Notes: generated by a model not told the origin, from the letters alone. 64,000 nucleotides of DNA from Paenibacillus pini JCM 16418 (GCF_000576305.1 NZ_BAVZ01000008.1:1-64000), one strand, 5' to 3'. Shown: positions 53,462-63,550, counted from the first letter of the stretch. Program-made: numbers and translations.

Positions 53462-55531
53462 ATGAAACGATTGTCAACACGATGGTTATGTTTAGTTTCA
53501 GTTTTGATTTTGGTTGTGGTAAGTGGATGTGTGATCAAAACGAGTTCGATAACATTTTATTTTTATAATGATAAGTTAAGTGTTGAAGATGATTTATTTG
53601 TGAGATATTCGGATGGAGAAGCAGTTCAAGTGCCTGATGTCCCTATGGGAGCTTCCTCTGTAGTAGCCAGTACTGAAAGCACTAAAACAATTGTAGGCGG
53701 CTATGTAAGCGACGGCACTGTGAGTTGGGTTCCAAATTATAGTTATGGACTTGGTAGTGTAAATGTATTCGAAATCTCAGTATCCAAACCTGCATTGGCT
53801 GCAGATCATGCCATTCTAAAGGGTCAACCTGTGGAAGATAGTGTACATCCGGGTTATGTAAAATTAGTATTCGCGGTTAAAGATGCTAATAACGAACCTG
53901 TGGATGATCGAACAGAAATATTCGCTTCTTCCACTGACCTAAATTTAACTTTTTTCAATACAGACCCTCTTGATAACAATCAACCAGGCTTTAATTATAC
54001 AAGAACGGATACTGTAACTGGAGGTTTATCCACGTATACAGAAAACGGATTGGCCACATTCATTATTAAATCCAGCACTAGTGATATCTTGGAAAAATCG
54101 ATTTCGTTGTCTTCAGGTTCGAATCCCATTTCGATTACTACAGCCAGCATCGAAGCAGCAACAGCAACGATCGTTGCGCCGGTGCTAGGTGTAACCCCAC
54201 AAGATGCAGCAGCGATAGAAGCGGCAACAGCTAATGAAGACTACACCGTATCCAATGTAACTTGGAATGAAGACTTAACAGCAGACGGCAAATTCAAGGC
54301 GGGTCAAGTTTACACGGCAACAGTTGAATTGACTTCAAAGAACTCAAAAAAATTCCAAGAAGAAGCATTCATCCCAACAGTAACGGGTTCGGATACAGTA
54401 GGATCTACAAAGACAACGGGTTCAGACGTGGGAAATACCGTAAGCTTTACGGTAACTTATGCAGCTACGGATGCACTAGTCGTAAATAGCATAGACGTAA
54501 CGGCTCAGCCAACCAAAATGAGCTATACAGAAACGAAAGATGGAATATTGGCATTGAACGGCATGGTAATCACGGAAACAAATAACGATGGATCAACGGC
54601 AACGGTAACATTTACAGATGGAACCGCTGCAGGATATACATCCATTCCAGCGAATGGGGCAATCTTAACCAGAGCAGGCAACCATGGCAAGCCAGTAACC
54701 ATTAGCCACACTGCTTCAGGTCATACGGCGGCAACAGTTAATCTAACTGTTTTACCACTACCTTCTACGCCATTAACGCCATTAACGCCATCAACACCAA
54801 CACCAACACCAACGCCATCAACACCAACACCAACACCAACACCATCAACACCAACACCAACACCAACACCAACACCAACGCCAACGCCAACGCCAGCACC
54901 TAAGCCAGCACCTAAGCCAGTCTTGAATGAGAAGCTAAATGGTGATGTAATTAAGGCTCAAGTAGAAAAAGCAAAATCTGCACCTGCAATAGCGTTCAAG
55001 GATGTTCCCAAAGGTTCACCAGCAGCTAAAGCAATTGAGTTCGCGACGAAGCTTGGAATGGTTAAGGGATACGAGGATGGTTCGTTCCATACGAATGCTA
55101 TGGTTACTAGAGCAGAATTTGCGACTATGTTGACAAAAGCACTTGGAATAGAGTCCACGGGCAACGCCAGCTTTAAAGATATTAAAGGTCATTGGGCAGC
55201 TAATGCCATCGGAGCGCTAAATTCAATTGGTATAATTAATGGTTACGCAGATGGTTCATTCAAGCCAAATCAAAGCATATCGAAAGCGGAAATTGCAGCT
55301 ATGCTTGCCAAAGTAATAAACACAACTTCAGCTTCAAACAAAGCGAAGTTCAATGATGTTTCAGGTTCTTGGGCAGAGAATGCAATTAATAGTTTATCGG
55401 ATAGCGGCATTGTAAAAGGAGCGAGTGACGGTTCATTTAAACCGAACGCTAAAGCTACAAGATCAGAGTCACTGCTCATGATTCTGCGTACGCTAAATGT
55501 CAGTCTTGGCCTTTCATTAGATATTGAATAG
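53462..55531 (+). CDS. SLH-domain lipoprotein with Ig-like and Pro/Thr linker regions
   Basis: The 689-aa protein starts MKRLSTRWLCLVSVLILVVV, with lipobox VSGC (Cys near 22). A long beta-rich region includes an Ig-like module (VNSIDVTAQPTKMSYTETKD to LTVLP). A Pro/Thr linker made of PTPTPTPS units follows, then three C-terminal SLH domains (AFKDVPKGSPAAKAIEFATK, SFKDIKGHWAANAIGALNSI, KFNDVSGSWAENAINSLSDS). SLH domains bind pyruvylated wall polymers. Both a lipid anchor and wall anchors are thus predicted. ATG 53462 follows GGAGAGAGA. Confidence 0.87.
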   Translation: MKRLSTRWLCLVSVLILVVVSGCVIKTSSITFYFYNDKLSVEDDLFVRYSDGEAVQVPDVPMGASSVVASTESTKTIVGGYVSDGTVSWVPNYSYGLGSVNVFEISVSKPALAADHAILKGQPVEDSVHPGYVKLVFAVKDANNEPVDDRTEIFASSTDLNLTFFNTDPLDNNQPGFNYTRTDTVTGGLSTYTENGLATFIIKSSTSDILEKSISLSSGSNPISITTASIEAATATIVAPVLGVTPQDAAAIEAATANEDYTVSNVTWNEDLTADGKFKAGQVYTATVELTSKNSKKFQEEAFIPTVTGSDTVGSTKTTGSDVGNTVSFTVTYAATDALVVNSIDVTAQPTKMSYTETKDGILALNGMVITETNNDGSTATVTFTDGTAAGYTSIPANGAILTRAGNHGKPVTISHTASGHTAATVNLTVLPLPSTPLTPLTPSTPTPTPTPSTPTPTPTPSTPTPTPTPTPTPTPTPAPKPAPKPVLNEKLNGDVIKAQVEKAKSAPAIAFKDVPKGSPAAKAIEFATKLGMVKGYEDGSFHTNAMVTRAEFATMLTKALGIESTGNASFKDIKGHWAANAIGALNSIGIINGYADGSFKPNQSISKAEIAAMLAKVINTTSASNKAKFNDVSGSWAENAINSLSDSGIVKGASDGSFKPNAKATRSESLLMILRTLNVSLGLSLDIE
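54784..54903. repeat. In-frame hexanucleotide repeat array (Pro-Thr linker)
   Basis: Units CCAACA and CCAACG, with some TCAACA, repeat about 20 times and encode the PT linker. Copy number may vary between strains by slippage in multiples of 6 bp, keeping frame. Confidence 0.9.
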
Positions 55532-55560
55532 TTGTTTTAAATGATTTAGATCGTAAAAAT

Positions 55561-55602
55561 AACAAACATGGATGGTCCACTAGGATCATCCATGTTTGTT
55601 TT
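55561..55602 (+). terminator. Terminator of the SLH lipoprotein gene
   Basis: AACAAACATGGATG / CATCCATGTTTGTT, continuing inward as GGTCC/GGATC, then TT. Confidence 0.88.
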
Positions 55603-55767
55603 GCATTTACAGTGTTTAATATGGATGGTTCCGAATATATCATCAAGTGATCGTATCACTCCAATCTGCAATAAATTGCTTATCATAATTTTGGTAATAA
55701 AAGGAGAAATGAGAAATTTGTCGAATTATTGACGTGATAAGGGGAATTTAAATGTGGAGGAGTTTCT

Positions 55768-55794
55768 ATGATTGTAAATACGAAGCTTATTTAA
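55768..55794 (+). pseudogene. 8-codon relic of a MalT-like gene start
   Basis: ATG with GGAGGAG upstream encodes MIVNTKLI-stop. This closely copies the start of the regulator 52 bp downstream (IVATKL) at both DNA and protein level. It may be a decayed duplicate 5' end or a leader peptide. Confidence 0.4.
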
Positions 55795-55845
55795 AAATCA
55801 AGATATAATGAAGAGAGTAGTCATGTATTATACGGAGGGATTCCC

Positions 55846-58401
55846 TTGATTGTAGCAACGAAGCTTCACTTCCCTCATGGACGTAGCACTTTGGTTGATC
55901 GTCCAAGGTTGATACGTAAACTTAATGAGGGTATGCAAACTAAATTAACGCATGTTTCCGCACAAGCAGGTTACGGCAAGACAACCGTTTTAAGCGAATG
56001 GGTGAAGCAATATGATGGTCTGGTTGCATGGTTGTCGTTAGATAAGCAGGATAATGATTGGGTGCAGTTCTGGAGTTATGTAATCGCATCCATTCAGGAG
56101 AAAATACCCCAATTCGCCCAGATGCTTGGACCGATTATTAAAAGCGGGAACAAGGTATCCTCTGAGTCTGCGATTGCGGCCCTCCTAAATGAGTTATATC
56201 ATCTATCTAGTGAACTCGTCATTATTTTAGATGATTATCATGTCATTGAGCTTCCTGCTATCAATCATTCGATAACGTATTTGCTTGAGCATTTGCCCTC
56301 TCATATCCATATATTTATTGCAAGTCGCACTGAATTGACAATACCTACGACAAGACTTCTTGCCAAAGGGGAGTTTACTCAAATTGTTATAAAGGACTTG
56401 CGTTTTCAATTGGACGAAGGAATTTCCTTTTTTCAGGATGTGACCGATCTATCACTCACCAAGGAGCAGGTCATGCAGTTGTTCCATCAGACAGAGGGCT
56501 GGATTAGCGGATTACAGCTCGCTGCAATCTCTCTGAAACGTAGTGACAATATCTCGGAGACCATTCAGCAATTTAGTGGACAGCAGCATCATATTTCAGA
56601 CTATTTATTAGAAGAAGTGTTCTATCAACAAACAGAGCAAGTACGCTCATTTTTATTAAAAACCTCTATTTTAAGTCGAATGAATTATTCATTATGCCAA
56701 GCTGTCACAGGCCAAAAGAATAGTCAAGAGCAGTTGGAGCAGCTTGAGCAGCTGAATTTATTTATTATCCCTTTAGACGATTATCGCAATTGGTATAGAT
56801 ATCATCATTTACTTTCCGACTTTCTGGAGCAGATATTGCTTAGAACGGATCCAAACCAATGGCTAGAAGTACATATACATGCAGCAAATTGGCTAGAGAG
56901 TCATGGCTTTGATGAAGAAGCTGTAGAGCATTATTTTGCCGGGAAGCAAACCCAGGATGTGGTGCGGTTAATTGAGAAGAATTTACATACCTTAGTACAG
57001 TCAAAAAGTGTGGTGTTGATCCGATGGGTATCGGTGTTACCGGAAAACTCCTTTGCGGAGAAGCCTATGATCGAACTATTTTATATATCCGTCTTACTGG
57101 GAGTCGGAGAATGGAAGATAGCCTTTAGTAGAATTGAACAGGCTAGAATCCGTTTTCAAGCCTTGCAAGGGAAGATGAGCGATGTGGAATGGAACCAGAT
57201 CATGGGCAATATTTATTTCTTCTGCTCGGTGGCCTCTTATCTTCAAAAGGACTTGGAAAGAACATCCGTATACTTGGAATGGGTAGAACAATATTTGCCT
57301 GAAGGTAGCTTCTTTCAAACGATGGGGCGCAACCGATATCAAGGGTATGAATCATTTGATGATCCATTAGTGCTGATCGACGATCTTCATGCAGTTGATC
57401 GATTCCTCTCGAAATGGGTTACTATATGGGAACATAAAAACGACTATCCTTTCTTTGGTTACTTGGTGGCTTCTTATAGCAAATTACTGTACGAGTGGAA
57501 CCGATTGGACGAGGCAGAGCATTATATAGGTCAGGTTCTCGGACGTAAGGATATGGAGCCTTTTGCTCGGATATTGATTCATATTGCCTTCAGTGCTTCA
57601 CGGATTCAGCAAGCTAAAGGAAATGGACATCGTGCATCAGAAATACTCACACAATTGAAGTTACAGATTGACTCGCCCGACTATGATTTGTTTATGTTAA
57701 AAATTGAAGCGGAACAAGCTTGTTTAGCTGTGCGACAAGGCTCGATGCAAGATGCTTCAGATTGGCTTGCGAGATGTGGGCTAACGTATGCGGATGAAAT
57801 TATACCGAATCGGATGGCAGAGTATTTATCTTTAGCCAGAGTGCTTATTGGCTGCGAACGGATCGCTGAGTCTCTATACTTGCTTGAACGAATATATCTT
57901 GTTTTAAGTAGCGAAGACGGTCTTCGAGATCGAATCAAGGTTCTAATGATGCAGAGCATGGCGCTTCATCAATTGGGCGAAACGGAAGCGATGCATATTC
58001 ATTTGGAGAATGCCCTTCACTTGGCCGAACCAGAGGGGTATATCCGAAGTTTTGTAGATGAGGGTCCGATGATGGCGGACATGTTAATTACGTATCTAGA
58101 ATTACAGAAAGGCCTTCGGCTAAGAACCCTTCCAGTTTCGCTTAGCTATATTAAGCACTTGCTTCAAGCCCTGAATGTAGAACCATCAGAGGAATCGTCA
58201 CATAAAGGAATATTAACAGATCAGGAAGCAAAGGTTCTAGGATTGATTGCTGAGGGAATGTCCAATAAGGAAATTGCTCACTGCTTGAATATCACAGGGG
58301 AAACCGTAAAGTTCCATATTAAGAATATATATAGAAAGCTTGACGTCAACAATCGGGTTCAAGCGCTACAATCTGCCAAAGAATTAAGAATACTTAGGTA
58401 A
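55846..58401 (+). CDS. MalT-like LuxR family regulator with ATPase domain
   Basis: The 851-aa protein has an N-terminal STAND-type NTPase with Walker A SAQAGYGKTT (near residue 45) and Walker B-like LVIILDDYHVIE. A long TPR-like helical middle follows, and a C-terminal LuxR helix-turn-helix (ILTDQEAKVLGLIAEGMSNK, ITGETVKFHIKNIYRKL). Such proteins activate transcription after binding an inducer and ATP. The TTG start follows GGAGGG. The inducer and targets are unknown; its neighbour is the SLH lipoprotein gene. Confidence 0.9.
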   Translation: MIVATKLHFPHGRSTLVDRPRLIRKLNEGMQTKLTHVSAQAGYGKTTVLSEWVKQYDGLVAWLSLDKQDNDWVQFWSYVIASIQEKIPQFAQMLGPIIKSGNKVSSESAIAALLNELYHLSSELVIILDDYHVIELPAINHSITYLLEHLPSHIHIFIASRTELTIPTTRLLAKGEFTQIVIKDLRFQLDEGISFFQDVTDLSLTKEQVMQLFHQTEGWISGLQLAAISLKRSDNISETIQQFSGQQHHISDYLLEEVFYQQTEQVRSFLLKTSILSRMNYSLCQAVTGQKNSQEQLEQLEQLNLFIIPLDDYRNWYRYHHLLSDFLEQILLRTDPNQWLEVHIHAANWLESHGFDEEAVEHYFAGKQTQDVVRLIEKNLHTLVQSKSVVLIRWVSVLPENSFAEKPMIELFYISVLLGVGEWKIAFSRIEQARIRFQALQGKMSDVEWNQIMGNIYFFCSVASYLQKDLERTSVYLEWVEQYLPEGSFFQTMGRNRYQGYESFDDPLVLIDDLHAVDRFLSKWVTIWEHKNDYPFFGYLVASYSKLLYEWNRLDEAEHYIGQVLGRKDMEPFARILIHIAFSASRIQQAKGNGHRASEILTQLKLQIDSPDYDLFMLKIEAEQACLAVRQGSMQDASDWLARCGLTYADEIIPNRMAEYLSLARVLIGCERIAESLYLLERIYLVLSSEDGLRDRIKVLMMQSMALHQLGETEAMHIHLENALHLAEPEGYIRSFVDEGPMMADMLITYLELQKGLRLRTLPVSLSYIKHLLQALNVEPSEESSHKGILTDQEAKVLGLIAEGMSNKEIAHCLNITGETVKFHIKNIYRKLDVNNRVQALQSAKELRILR

Positions 58402-58421
58402 TTCCATCCTCTTTTTTCAGG

Positions 58422-58450
58422 AACACTCCCCATTTGGGGAGTGTTTTTTT
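58422..58450 (+). terminator. Terminator of the LuxR family gene
   Basis: AACACTCCCC / GGGGAGTGTT, an exact 10-bp stem with an ATTT loop and a T run. Confidence 0.9.
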
Positions 58451-58483
58451 GGTAATAAAGTCCTATAGTTAAAAGAATGCAGC

Positions 58484-58597
58484 ACTGATTTCGCCGATGC
58501 CAAGTACATTCTGGTATGGGCGAAAGAAGAAGTAGCTGCCATCAAGAAACTTGGCATTTTGAAGGTCAAAGTAAGCATGAATTTGCTCCAAATATAA
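58484..58597 (+). pseudogene. Remnant of an SLH domain
   Basis: A short frame without a start codon reads TDFADAKYILVWAKEEVAAI, then KKLGILKVKVSMNLLQI and a stop. The spacing of F-D, WAKEEV and LGI-K-V fits an SLH domain. No signal precedes it. It is probably the residue of a deleted surface-protein gene. The rest of 58598-58712 holds only the upstream region of the next gene. Confidence 0.45.
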
Positions 58598-58712
58598 ATC
58601 TACTTAGAGATAGGAATAGCGCCAGAGCATCTCGAATATATAATTAAACGCCCTTACAGTATGAGATACTTATACGGGTACGTTCATTGTCTTGTGAAAG
58701 GAGAACCTAGGT

Positions 58713-59102
58713 ATGAAAGAACATCAAACATCTTCGGATTCCATGGATGAATACATATCTAAATACCCCACAGAGGTTCAGGAAATCATGCAAACGTTAA
58801 GAAAAGTGATTCATGAGGCGGCCCCAGACGCGAAGGAAAAAATGAGCTACCAAATGCCCACCTTTGAATTATATGGGAATTTGGTGCATTTTGCTGCCTA
58901 TAAAAATCACATTGGATTTTATCCAACTCCAAGCGGAATTGAAGCTTTTAAAGAAGAATTATCGTCATATAAAGGGGCCAAAGGGTCCGTACAATTTCCT
59001 TTAAACAAGCCCATGCCTTATGACATCATAAGCAGAATCGTTACCTTTAGAGTGGCTGAGAATGCACAAAAAAATGAAGACAAACAGAAAAACAAGAAAT
59101 AA
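58713..59102 (+). CDS. DUF1801 (YdhG-like) protein
   Basis: The 129-aa protein has the DUF1801/YdhG layout: MDEYISKYPTEVQEIMQTLR, EKMSYQMPTFELYGNLVHFA, HIGFYPTPSGIEAF and GSVQFPLNKPMPYDIISRIV. Relatives have a frataxin-like fold and have been proposed as iron chaperones, though this is not settled. A lysine-rich tail ends it. GAAAGGAGA precedes the ATG. It is monocistronic. Confidence 0.85.
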   Translation: MKEHQTSSDSMDEYISKYPTEVQEIMQTLRKVIHEAAPDAKEKMSYQMPTFELYGNLVHFAAYKNHIGFYPTPSGIEAFKEELSSYKGAKGSVQFPLNKPMPYDIISRIVTFRVAENAQKNEDKQKNKK

Positions 59103-59266
59103 CGTATGTTCAGTACAATACGAATATATTTATTACCTATCACAACAGAATGTGAAAAAATTGACATGCCCTCAAAACTTGGATACGATATGGTGGAAAA
59201 GAAGATGATAGAGCGTCATCAAGCTTCTGCTTGAACAAGTTTAGGAAATAAAGCACATATTCCTAT

Positions 59267-59289
59267 AACCCTTAATAAGGGTTCTTTTG
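59267..59289 (+). terminator. Terminator downstream of the DUF1801 gene
   Basis: AACCCTT / AAGGGTT with an AAT loop, then CTTTT. It lies 165 nt after the stop; the region between shows nothing else. Confidence 0.65.
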
Positions 59290-59447
59290 TGTGTATTATT
59301 TTTTCGGAAAATAGCTACACCGATGTTGTAGAGCAGAAGGAGATTAGACAGTTAAAACATACATAGAGTTGCTATTTACGGTGTAGTTCATGTATTAAGC
59401 GGACATGGATATGAAGTGTTACATATTATGATAACGGGATGTGCATC

Positions 59448-61142
59448 ATGAAATTGACCATTGGGAAAAAGTTGATTGGATCATTTTTAATTATTGCTAT
59501 TCTTTTAGGAATCACCAGCAGTATTTCAACGTATTATCTACGAAAAATAGACGATTCAAGCTCTGATCTCATTCAAAGGCGTGTCGTGATTCTATCGAAT
59601 GTTCAGAAAATAAACAAGAATGTTAGTGTAGAATTCAGTAGATTACGTGGATATATGCTTACACAAGATAAAAGTTCTTTAGAGGGCCTAAATGGTGCTT
59701 ACGATATTGTAAGCGGACTGATTCAGGAAACACTAAAAATGACTCAAATGAAGGATCTTAAGGCAGGACTTCAGGAACTGGATCAAATCAATCATAAATT
59801 TAAACAAAATTATGATCAATTAATAACCATGTATGCTACCAATCAACCTTCTAATGAAATTATTGATTATTATAAGAAGGAAGTAGTTCCGGTAGGCAGT
59901 CAGCTAGAGCCGATCACGAATAAGCTAGAAGATGAGCAGCTCCAATCGATGAAGGAAGCGAGTACAAAAAACACAAGTATAGTTAAAAAAGCAATTAAGA
60001 ATGTGATGTTACTTTCTTTGATAGCTATTGTACTTGCCATTGTAATTGGTTATTTAACCTCAAGGGTGATATCGAGACCTATTAAACGTATGGCAGGTAT
60101 TGCCGAGCGAATTGCGCAAGGTGATTTAACTACAGAGGATGTTCGGATGACAAGAAAGGATGAAATAGGCGATCTTGCTATATCATTCAATCAGATGTCG
60201 GGAAACCTTCGTCGTTTAATAGAGCAGATCAGTAATAGCTCTGAGCATGTTGCATCTTCCTCAGCGGAATTAACGGCAAATGCGGAACAATCTAGTCAAG
60301 CATCAGATAGCATTGCTTTAACGCTTCAAGATGTAACGGCGAGTGCTGAAATGCAATCGAATAGCGTGAGCGAAAGTGTTCAGGCCATTCATGAAATGTC
60401 ATCAGGAATCGAGCAAATTGCTTCAAGTGCTCAAGTAGCTTCATCGCTTACGGTACAAACGTCCCAAAGGGCGCTAGAGGGAAATGAAATCATACAATCA
60501 ACAGTGAAGCAAATCAATTCCATACATGAAACTATGGAGCATTTGGTGGGTGCTGTTACGGAGATGGAAGGCAACTCGAAGGAAATCGAACGTATCGTAA
60601 CGGTGATCACCCAGATTGCTGCACAGACCAACCTGTTAGCATTGAATGCAGCCATTGAGGCAGCTCGAGCAGGTGAACATGGACGTGGATTTGCCGTGGT
60701 TGCGGGGGAAGTTCGTAAATTAGCAGAACAATCATCTCAATCGGCGAAGCAAATTGTAGGTTTGGTTGCGACGATCAAGAATCATACACATCTTGTGGTG
60801 GAGTCTGTAGAAGTGGGAGTCAAAGAGGTCGATGAGGGTATCCGAGTCGTTCGTATAGCAGGCGAGATTTTTGATGAAATTAAGAAGGATATTGATGAGG
60901 TTTCAGATCAGGTTCAGGATGTATCGGCATCGTCTCAGCAGATATCGGCTAGCTCCGAACAAGTATTGAAAGCCATTGAGGTCATATCAGAGGGTTCTAA
61001 ATCAGTAGCTCTGCAATCACAGAATGTAGCGGCATCGACAGAAGAACAACTGGCATCCATGGAGGAAATCACCTCTTCGGCATCCATATTGGCTAATATG
61101 GCAGAAGATCTGCAGAAAGCGGTTGGGAAATTTAAGGTGTAG
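59448..61142 (+). CDS. Methyl-accepting chemotaxis protein
   Basis: The 564-aa receptor starts [20 protein letters not shown], the first membrane segment. It has a four-helix-bundle sensor domain (about 30-185), a second segment ([17 protein letters not shown]), a HAMP linker ([20 protein letters not shown]) and the cytoplasmic signalling domain with the hairpin tip around [20 protein letters not shown] and [17 protein letters not shown]. It signals to CheA/CheW; the attractant is unknown. The start is ATG 59448 or in-frame ATG 59439; the site is weak for both. Confidence 0.92.
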   Translation: MKLTIGKKLIGSFLIIAILLGITSSISTYYLRKIDDSSSDLIQRRVVILSNVQKINKNVSVEFSRLRGYMLTQDKSSLEGLNGAYDIVSGLIQETLKMTQMKDLKAGLQELDQINHKFKQNYDQLITMYATNQPSNEIIDYYKKEVVPVGSQLEPITNKLEDEQLQSMKEASTKNTSIVKKAIKNVMLLSLIAIVLAIVIGYLTSRVISRPIKRMAGIAERIAQGDLTTEDVRMTRKDEIGDLAISFNQMSGNLRRLIEQISNSSEHVASSSAELTANAEQSSQASDSIALTLQDVTASAEMQSNSVSESVQAIHEMSSGIEQIASSAQVASSLTVQTSQRALEGNEIIQSTVKQINSIHETMEHLVGAVTEMEGNSKEIERIVTVITQIAAQTNLLALNAAIEAARAGEHGRGFAVVAGEVRKLAEQSSQSAKQIVGLVATIKNHTHLVVESVEVGVKEVDEGIRVVRIAGEIFDEIKKDIDEVSDQVQDVSASSQQISASSEQVLKAIEVISEGSKSVALQSQNVAASTEEQLASMEEITSSASILANMAEDLQKAVGKFKV

Positions 61143-61183
61143 ACTGCATTTTGGGTGGATCATACGTAAACTGCTATCATGAA

Positions 61184-61212
61184 TTGACAACCGCCCCCTC
61201 ATTCTCTATACT
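61184..61212 (+). promoter_or_regulatory. Promoter of the T-box-tyrS transcript
   Basis: TTGACA (61184-61189) and TATACT (61207-61212) are exactly 17 bp apart. Confidence 0.8.
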
Positions 61213-61218
61213 GACTGT

Positions 61219-61480
61219 AATCTAATATACGGTATACGTTGAAGGAATTAGTAGCAAGCTGTCCCTGTTATTCAGAAAGCTGGGGGTTGATGTGACCTAG
61301 CACAAACAGTTCTGTGAATTACACTCTGGAGTATCTTAGGTAACACTAAGCGGACTAGCCAACGATAAGATGGCTAAGAGTGGTATGAGTAGCCGTGGCA
61401 ACACGCTATTGATGCAATTTGGGTGGTAACACGGTTAATGAATCGTCCCTATGTCTATCGTAGACATAGGGGCGTTTTTT
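61219..61480 (+). ncRNA. Tyrosine T-box leader
   Basis: The T-box sequence TGGGTGGTAACACGG lies at 61420-61434. The terminator CGTCCCTATGTCTA / TAGACATAGGGGCG (61444-61474) is followed by six T. A Stem I with an AG-bulge-like AAGCTGGGGGTT region and a UAC tyrosine codon at 61320-61322 as likely specifier fit the downstream tyrS. Uncharged tRNA-Tyr would favour the antiterminator. CGTG-GCAA-CACG (61395-61406) is a GNRA-capped stem. Confidence 0.9.
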
Positions 61481-61550
61481 GCGTCATGGCATAGAGAAGG
61501 GTACCTATAGCAGATGAATCAACATTATATATTAAAGGGGCTTGATGAGG

Positions 61551-62822
61551 ATGAGTAACATGAATATTATTGATGAGCTAGAATGGCGCGACGCGATAAA
61601 CCAGCAGACCGATGAAGAAGGCTTACGTAAACTCGTGAGCGAGAAGAAGATTGCTCTGTACTGTGGTGTCGATCCTACGGGAGATAGCATGCATATCGGA
61701 CACTTGATTCCATTCATGGTGTTGAAGCGATTCCAAGCTTACGGACATCTACCGGTAATCTTGATTGGCGGAGCTACAGGAACGATTGGCGATCCAAGTG
61801 GACGTGCGTCTGAGCGCACATTACAGACATTAGAGCAGGTCCAAGAGAATGTGAATGCACTGACAGCACAGATGAAAAAGCTGTTTGTTACCGATAATGA
61901 TGCGAAGCTGAAAATGGTGAACAACTACGACTGGACCCATACAATCAACGTGATCGACTTCTTGCGTGAATACGGAAAGAACTTCAACATCAATACGATG
62001 CTCGCGAAAGATATTGTAGCTAGTCGCTTGGATAGCGGAATTTCATTCACAGAATTCTCATACCAGATTCTTCAGTCCATGGACTTCCATCACCTCTACG
62101 CTGAAGAGGGCGTTCAACTGCAAATAGGTGGATCGGATCAATGGGGGAACATCACAAGTGGTCTGGACTTGATTCGTAAAAAAGAAGGCTCCGAAGCCAA
62201 AGCATTCGGCTTAACGATTCCACTGATGCTGAAATCAGACGGTACGAAGTTTGGTAAAACAGCAGGCGGCGCAATCTGGTTAGATCCGGATAAAACATCA
62301 CCTTATGAATTCTACCAATTCTGGCTAAATACAGATGACCGTGATGTGGTGAAATACCTTAAATACTTCACGTTCCTATCCCAAGAAGAGATCGGTGAAC
62401 TTGAGAATAAAGTGACGACAGAGCCAGGCAAACGTGAAGCACAACGCGTCCTTGCGGAAGAAATGACGAAGTTCGTTCATGATGAAGAAGCTTTGGCACA
62501 AGCAATTAAGATTTCGGCGGCACTATTCAGTGGAGATATTAAAGCACTCACAGCCGATGAAATCGAGCAGGGATTTAAAGAAATGCCTACGTTCGAAGCT
62601 ACCAAAGAAACGAAGAATATTGTGGATTGGTTAGTAGATCTAGGGATCGAACCTTCTAAGCGCCAAGCAAGAGAAGATATTACGAATGGTGCCATCAGCA
62701 TGAATGGTGAGAAGGTAGAGGGCGTTGATACGGAAGTAACCGTAGACAAATCCTTTGATGGTCGGTTTATCATTATCCGTAAAGGGAAGAAGAAATATAG
62801 TCTGATCCGGTTGGTGGATTAG
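61551..62822 (+). CDS. tyrS: Tyrosyl-tRNA synthetase
   Basis: The 423-aa class I synthetase charges tRNA-Tyr. It has the HIGH motif in GDSMHIGHLIPF, the KMSKS-type motif KFGKT in SDGTKFGKTAGG, the tyrosine-site GGSDQWGNIT and a C-terminal S4 RNA-binding domain (PSKRQAREDITNGAISMNGE). It is the TyrS rather than TyrZ lineage judging by KFGKT. Start candidates are ATG 61551, 61545 or 61560; 61551 is preferred for spacing from AAAGGGG. It is controlled by the T-box. Confidence 0.94.
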   Translation: MSNMNIIDELEWRDAINQQTDEEGLRKLVSEKKIALYCGVDPTGDSMHIGHLIPFMVLKRFQAYGHLPVILIGGATGTIGDPSGRASERTLQTLEQVQENVNALTAQMKKLFVTDNDAKLKMVNNYDWTHTINVIDFLREYGKNFNINTMLAKDIVASRLDSGISFTEFSYQILQSMDFHHLYAEEGVQLQIGGSDQWGNITSGLDLIRKKEGSEAKAFGLTIPLMLKSDGTKFGKTAGGAIWLDPDKTSPYEFYQFWLNTDDRDVVKYLKYFTFLSQEEIGELENKVTTEPGKREAQRVLAEEMTKFVHDEEALAQAIKISAALFSGDIKALTADEIEQGFKEMPTFEATKETKNIVDWLVDLGIEPSKRQAREDITNGAISMNGEKVEGVDTEVTVDKSFDGRFIIIRKGKKKYSLIRLVD

Positions 62823-62826
62823 TACA

Positions 62827-62883
62827 ACACAAAAATTGGCCGCTGTTCGCATGGTCTGCGACAGGGCCAATTTTTGTGTTTTC
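62827..62883 (+). terminator. Terminator of tyrS
   Basis: ACACAAAAATTGGCC / GGCCAATTTTTGTGT, an exact 15-bp stem with a nested CTGTTCGCA/TGCGACAG hairpin. A and T flanks on both sides let it also serve the convergent minus-strand gene. Confidence 0.88.
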
Positions 62884-62917
62884 CGGTACATATTTGTTAC
62901 GACACAAGATTACTTCA

Positions 62918-63550
62918 TTACAGCTGCAAGCTGGCCTTGAAATTGTCTCCCCCATTCCAAGTTACTTTGTATAGTTTAGGCAAATTTTTAGAAGCAGGCC
63001 AAGATTCCACATCATAATTCCCGATCGTATTAGAGAAAGATGCCCATTGTTTAGCTGAATTTTTCAGCATGAATTCACTGACGCTAACGGCACTATGTTT
63101 AACAATAAACGGCTTTGTTGTATCCGGATTGTTCTGTCCACCAGCAATAACAATGCGTGCCTGCCCATTAGCATACGTTTTTGCAGATGTGAAGATTGTA
63201 TTATTATTGACTTTGAACTCTACCTTATTGGTATCATCATTCAAATAAAGCTTAAGGCTGAGTGTATCACCATCGTTGAAGGTCAGACCATAATTATTCT
63301 TGTCACCCTCTGGACCATTCGTGAAAATTCTCCACTGCGTTCCATGCGTCGATGGACGAGTCGACACGCCACATTCGAAACCCTTGGAAGCGCCACTAGG
63401 CGTAAGACCACAATAGAAATTAATAACGTCCGCACCAACCAATTCTTTCTTTGTCGGTAAAGTGATATAGCATTGACTTCCCCGATAATTATCTTGACCT
63501 GACAAGTTTCTAAAACGAACAATTTGTGCATATTCCGTTGATTCAGCCAT
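62918..63550 (-). CDS. Unrecognised beta-rich protein, 210 aa
   Basis: The product starts MAESTEYAQIVRFRNLSGQD and has no signal peptide or membrane segment. Alternating hydrophobic and polar residues, and many Asn, Gly and Thr, suggest an all-beta fold such as a lectin or jelly roll (for example TLSLKLYLNDDTNKVEFKVN). AGGAGATG precedes the ATG. A YvrJ holin-like gene lies 165 bp upstream on the same strand. An inverted repeat TGAGAAAATA / TATTTTCTCA lies in that spacer. Its function is unknown; release by the small membrane protein is a speculation. Confidence 0.7.
   Translation of the reverse strand: MAESTEYAQIVRFRNLSGQDNYRGSQCYITLPTKKELVGADVINFYCGLTPSGASKGFECGVSTRPSTHGTQWRIFTNGPEGDKNNYGLTFNDGDTLSLKLYLNDDTNKVEFKVNNNTIFTSAKTYANGQARIVIAGGQNNPDTTKPFIVKHSAVSVSEFMLKNSAKQWASFSNTIGNYDVESWPASKNLPKLYKVTWNGGDNFKASLQL

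Noticed and set aside
54784..54903. CRISPR-like array
   Set aside because: The repeats are contiguous hexamers in frame with no spacers and encode a Pro-Thr linker. No CRISPR array or cas gene was seen in the window.
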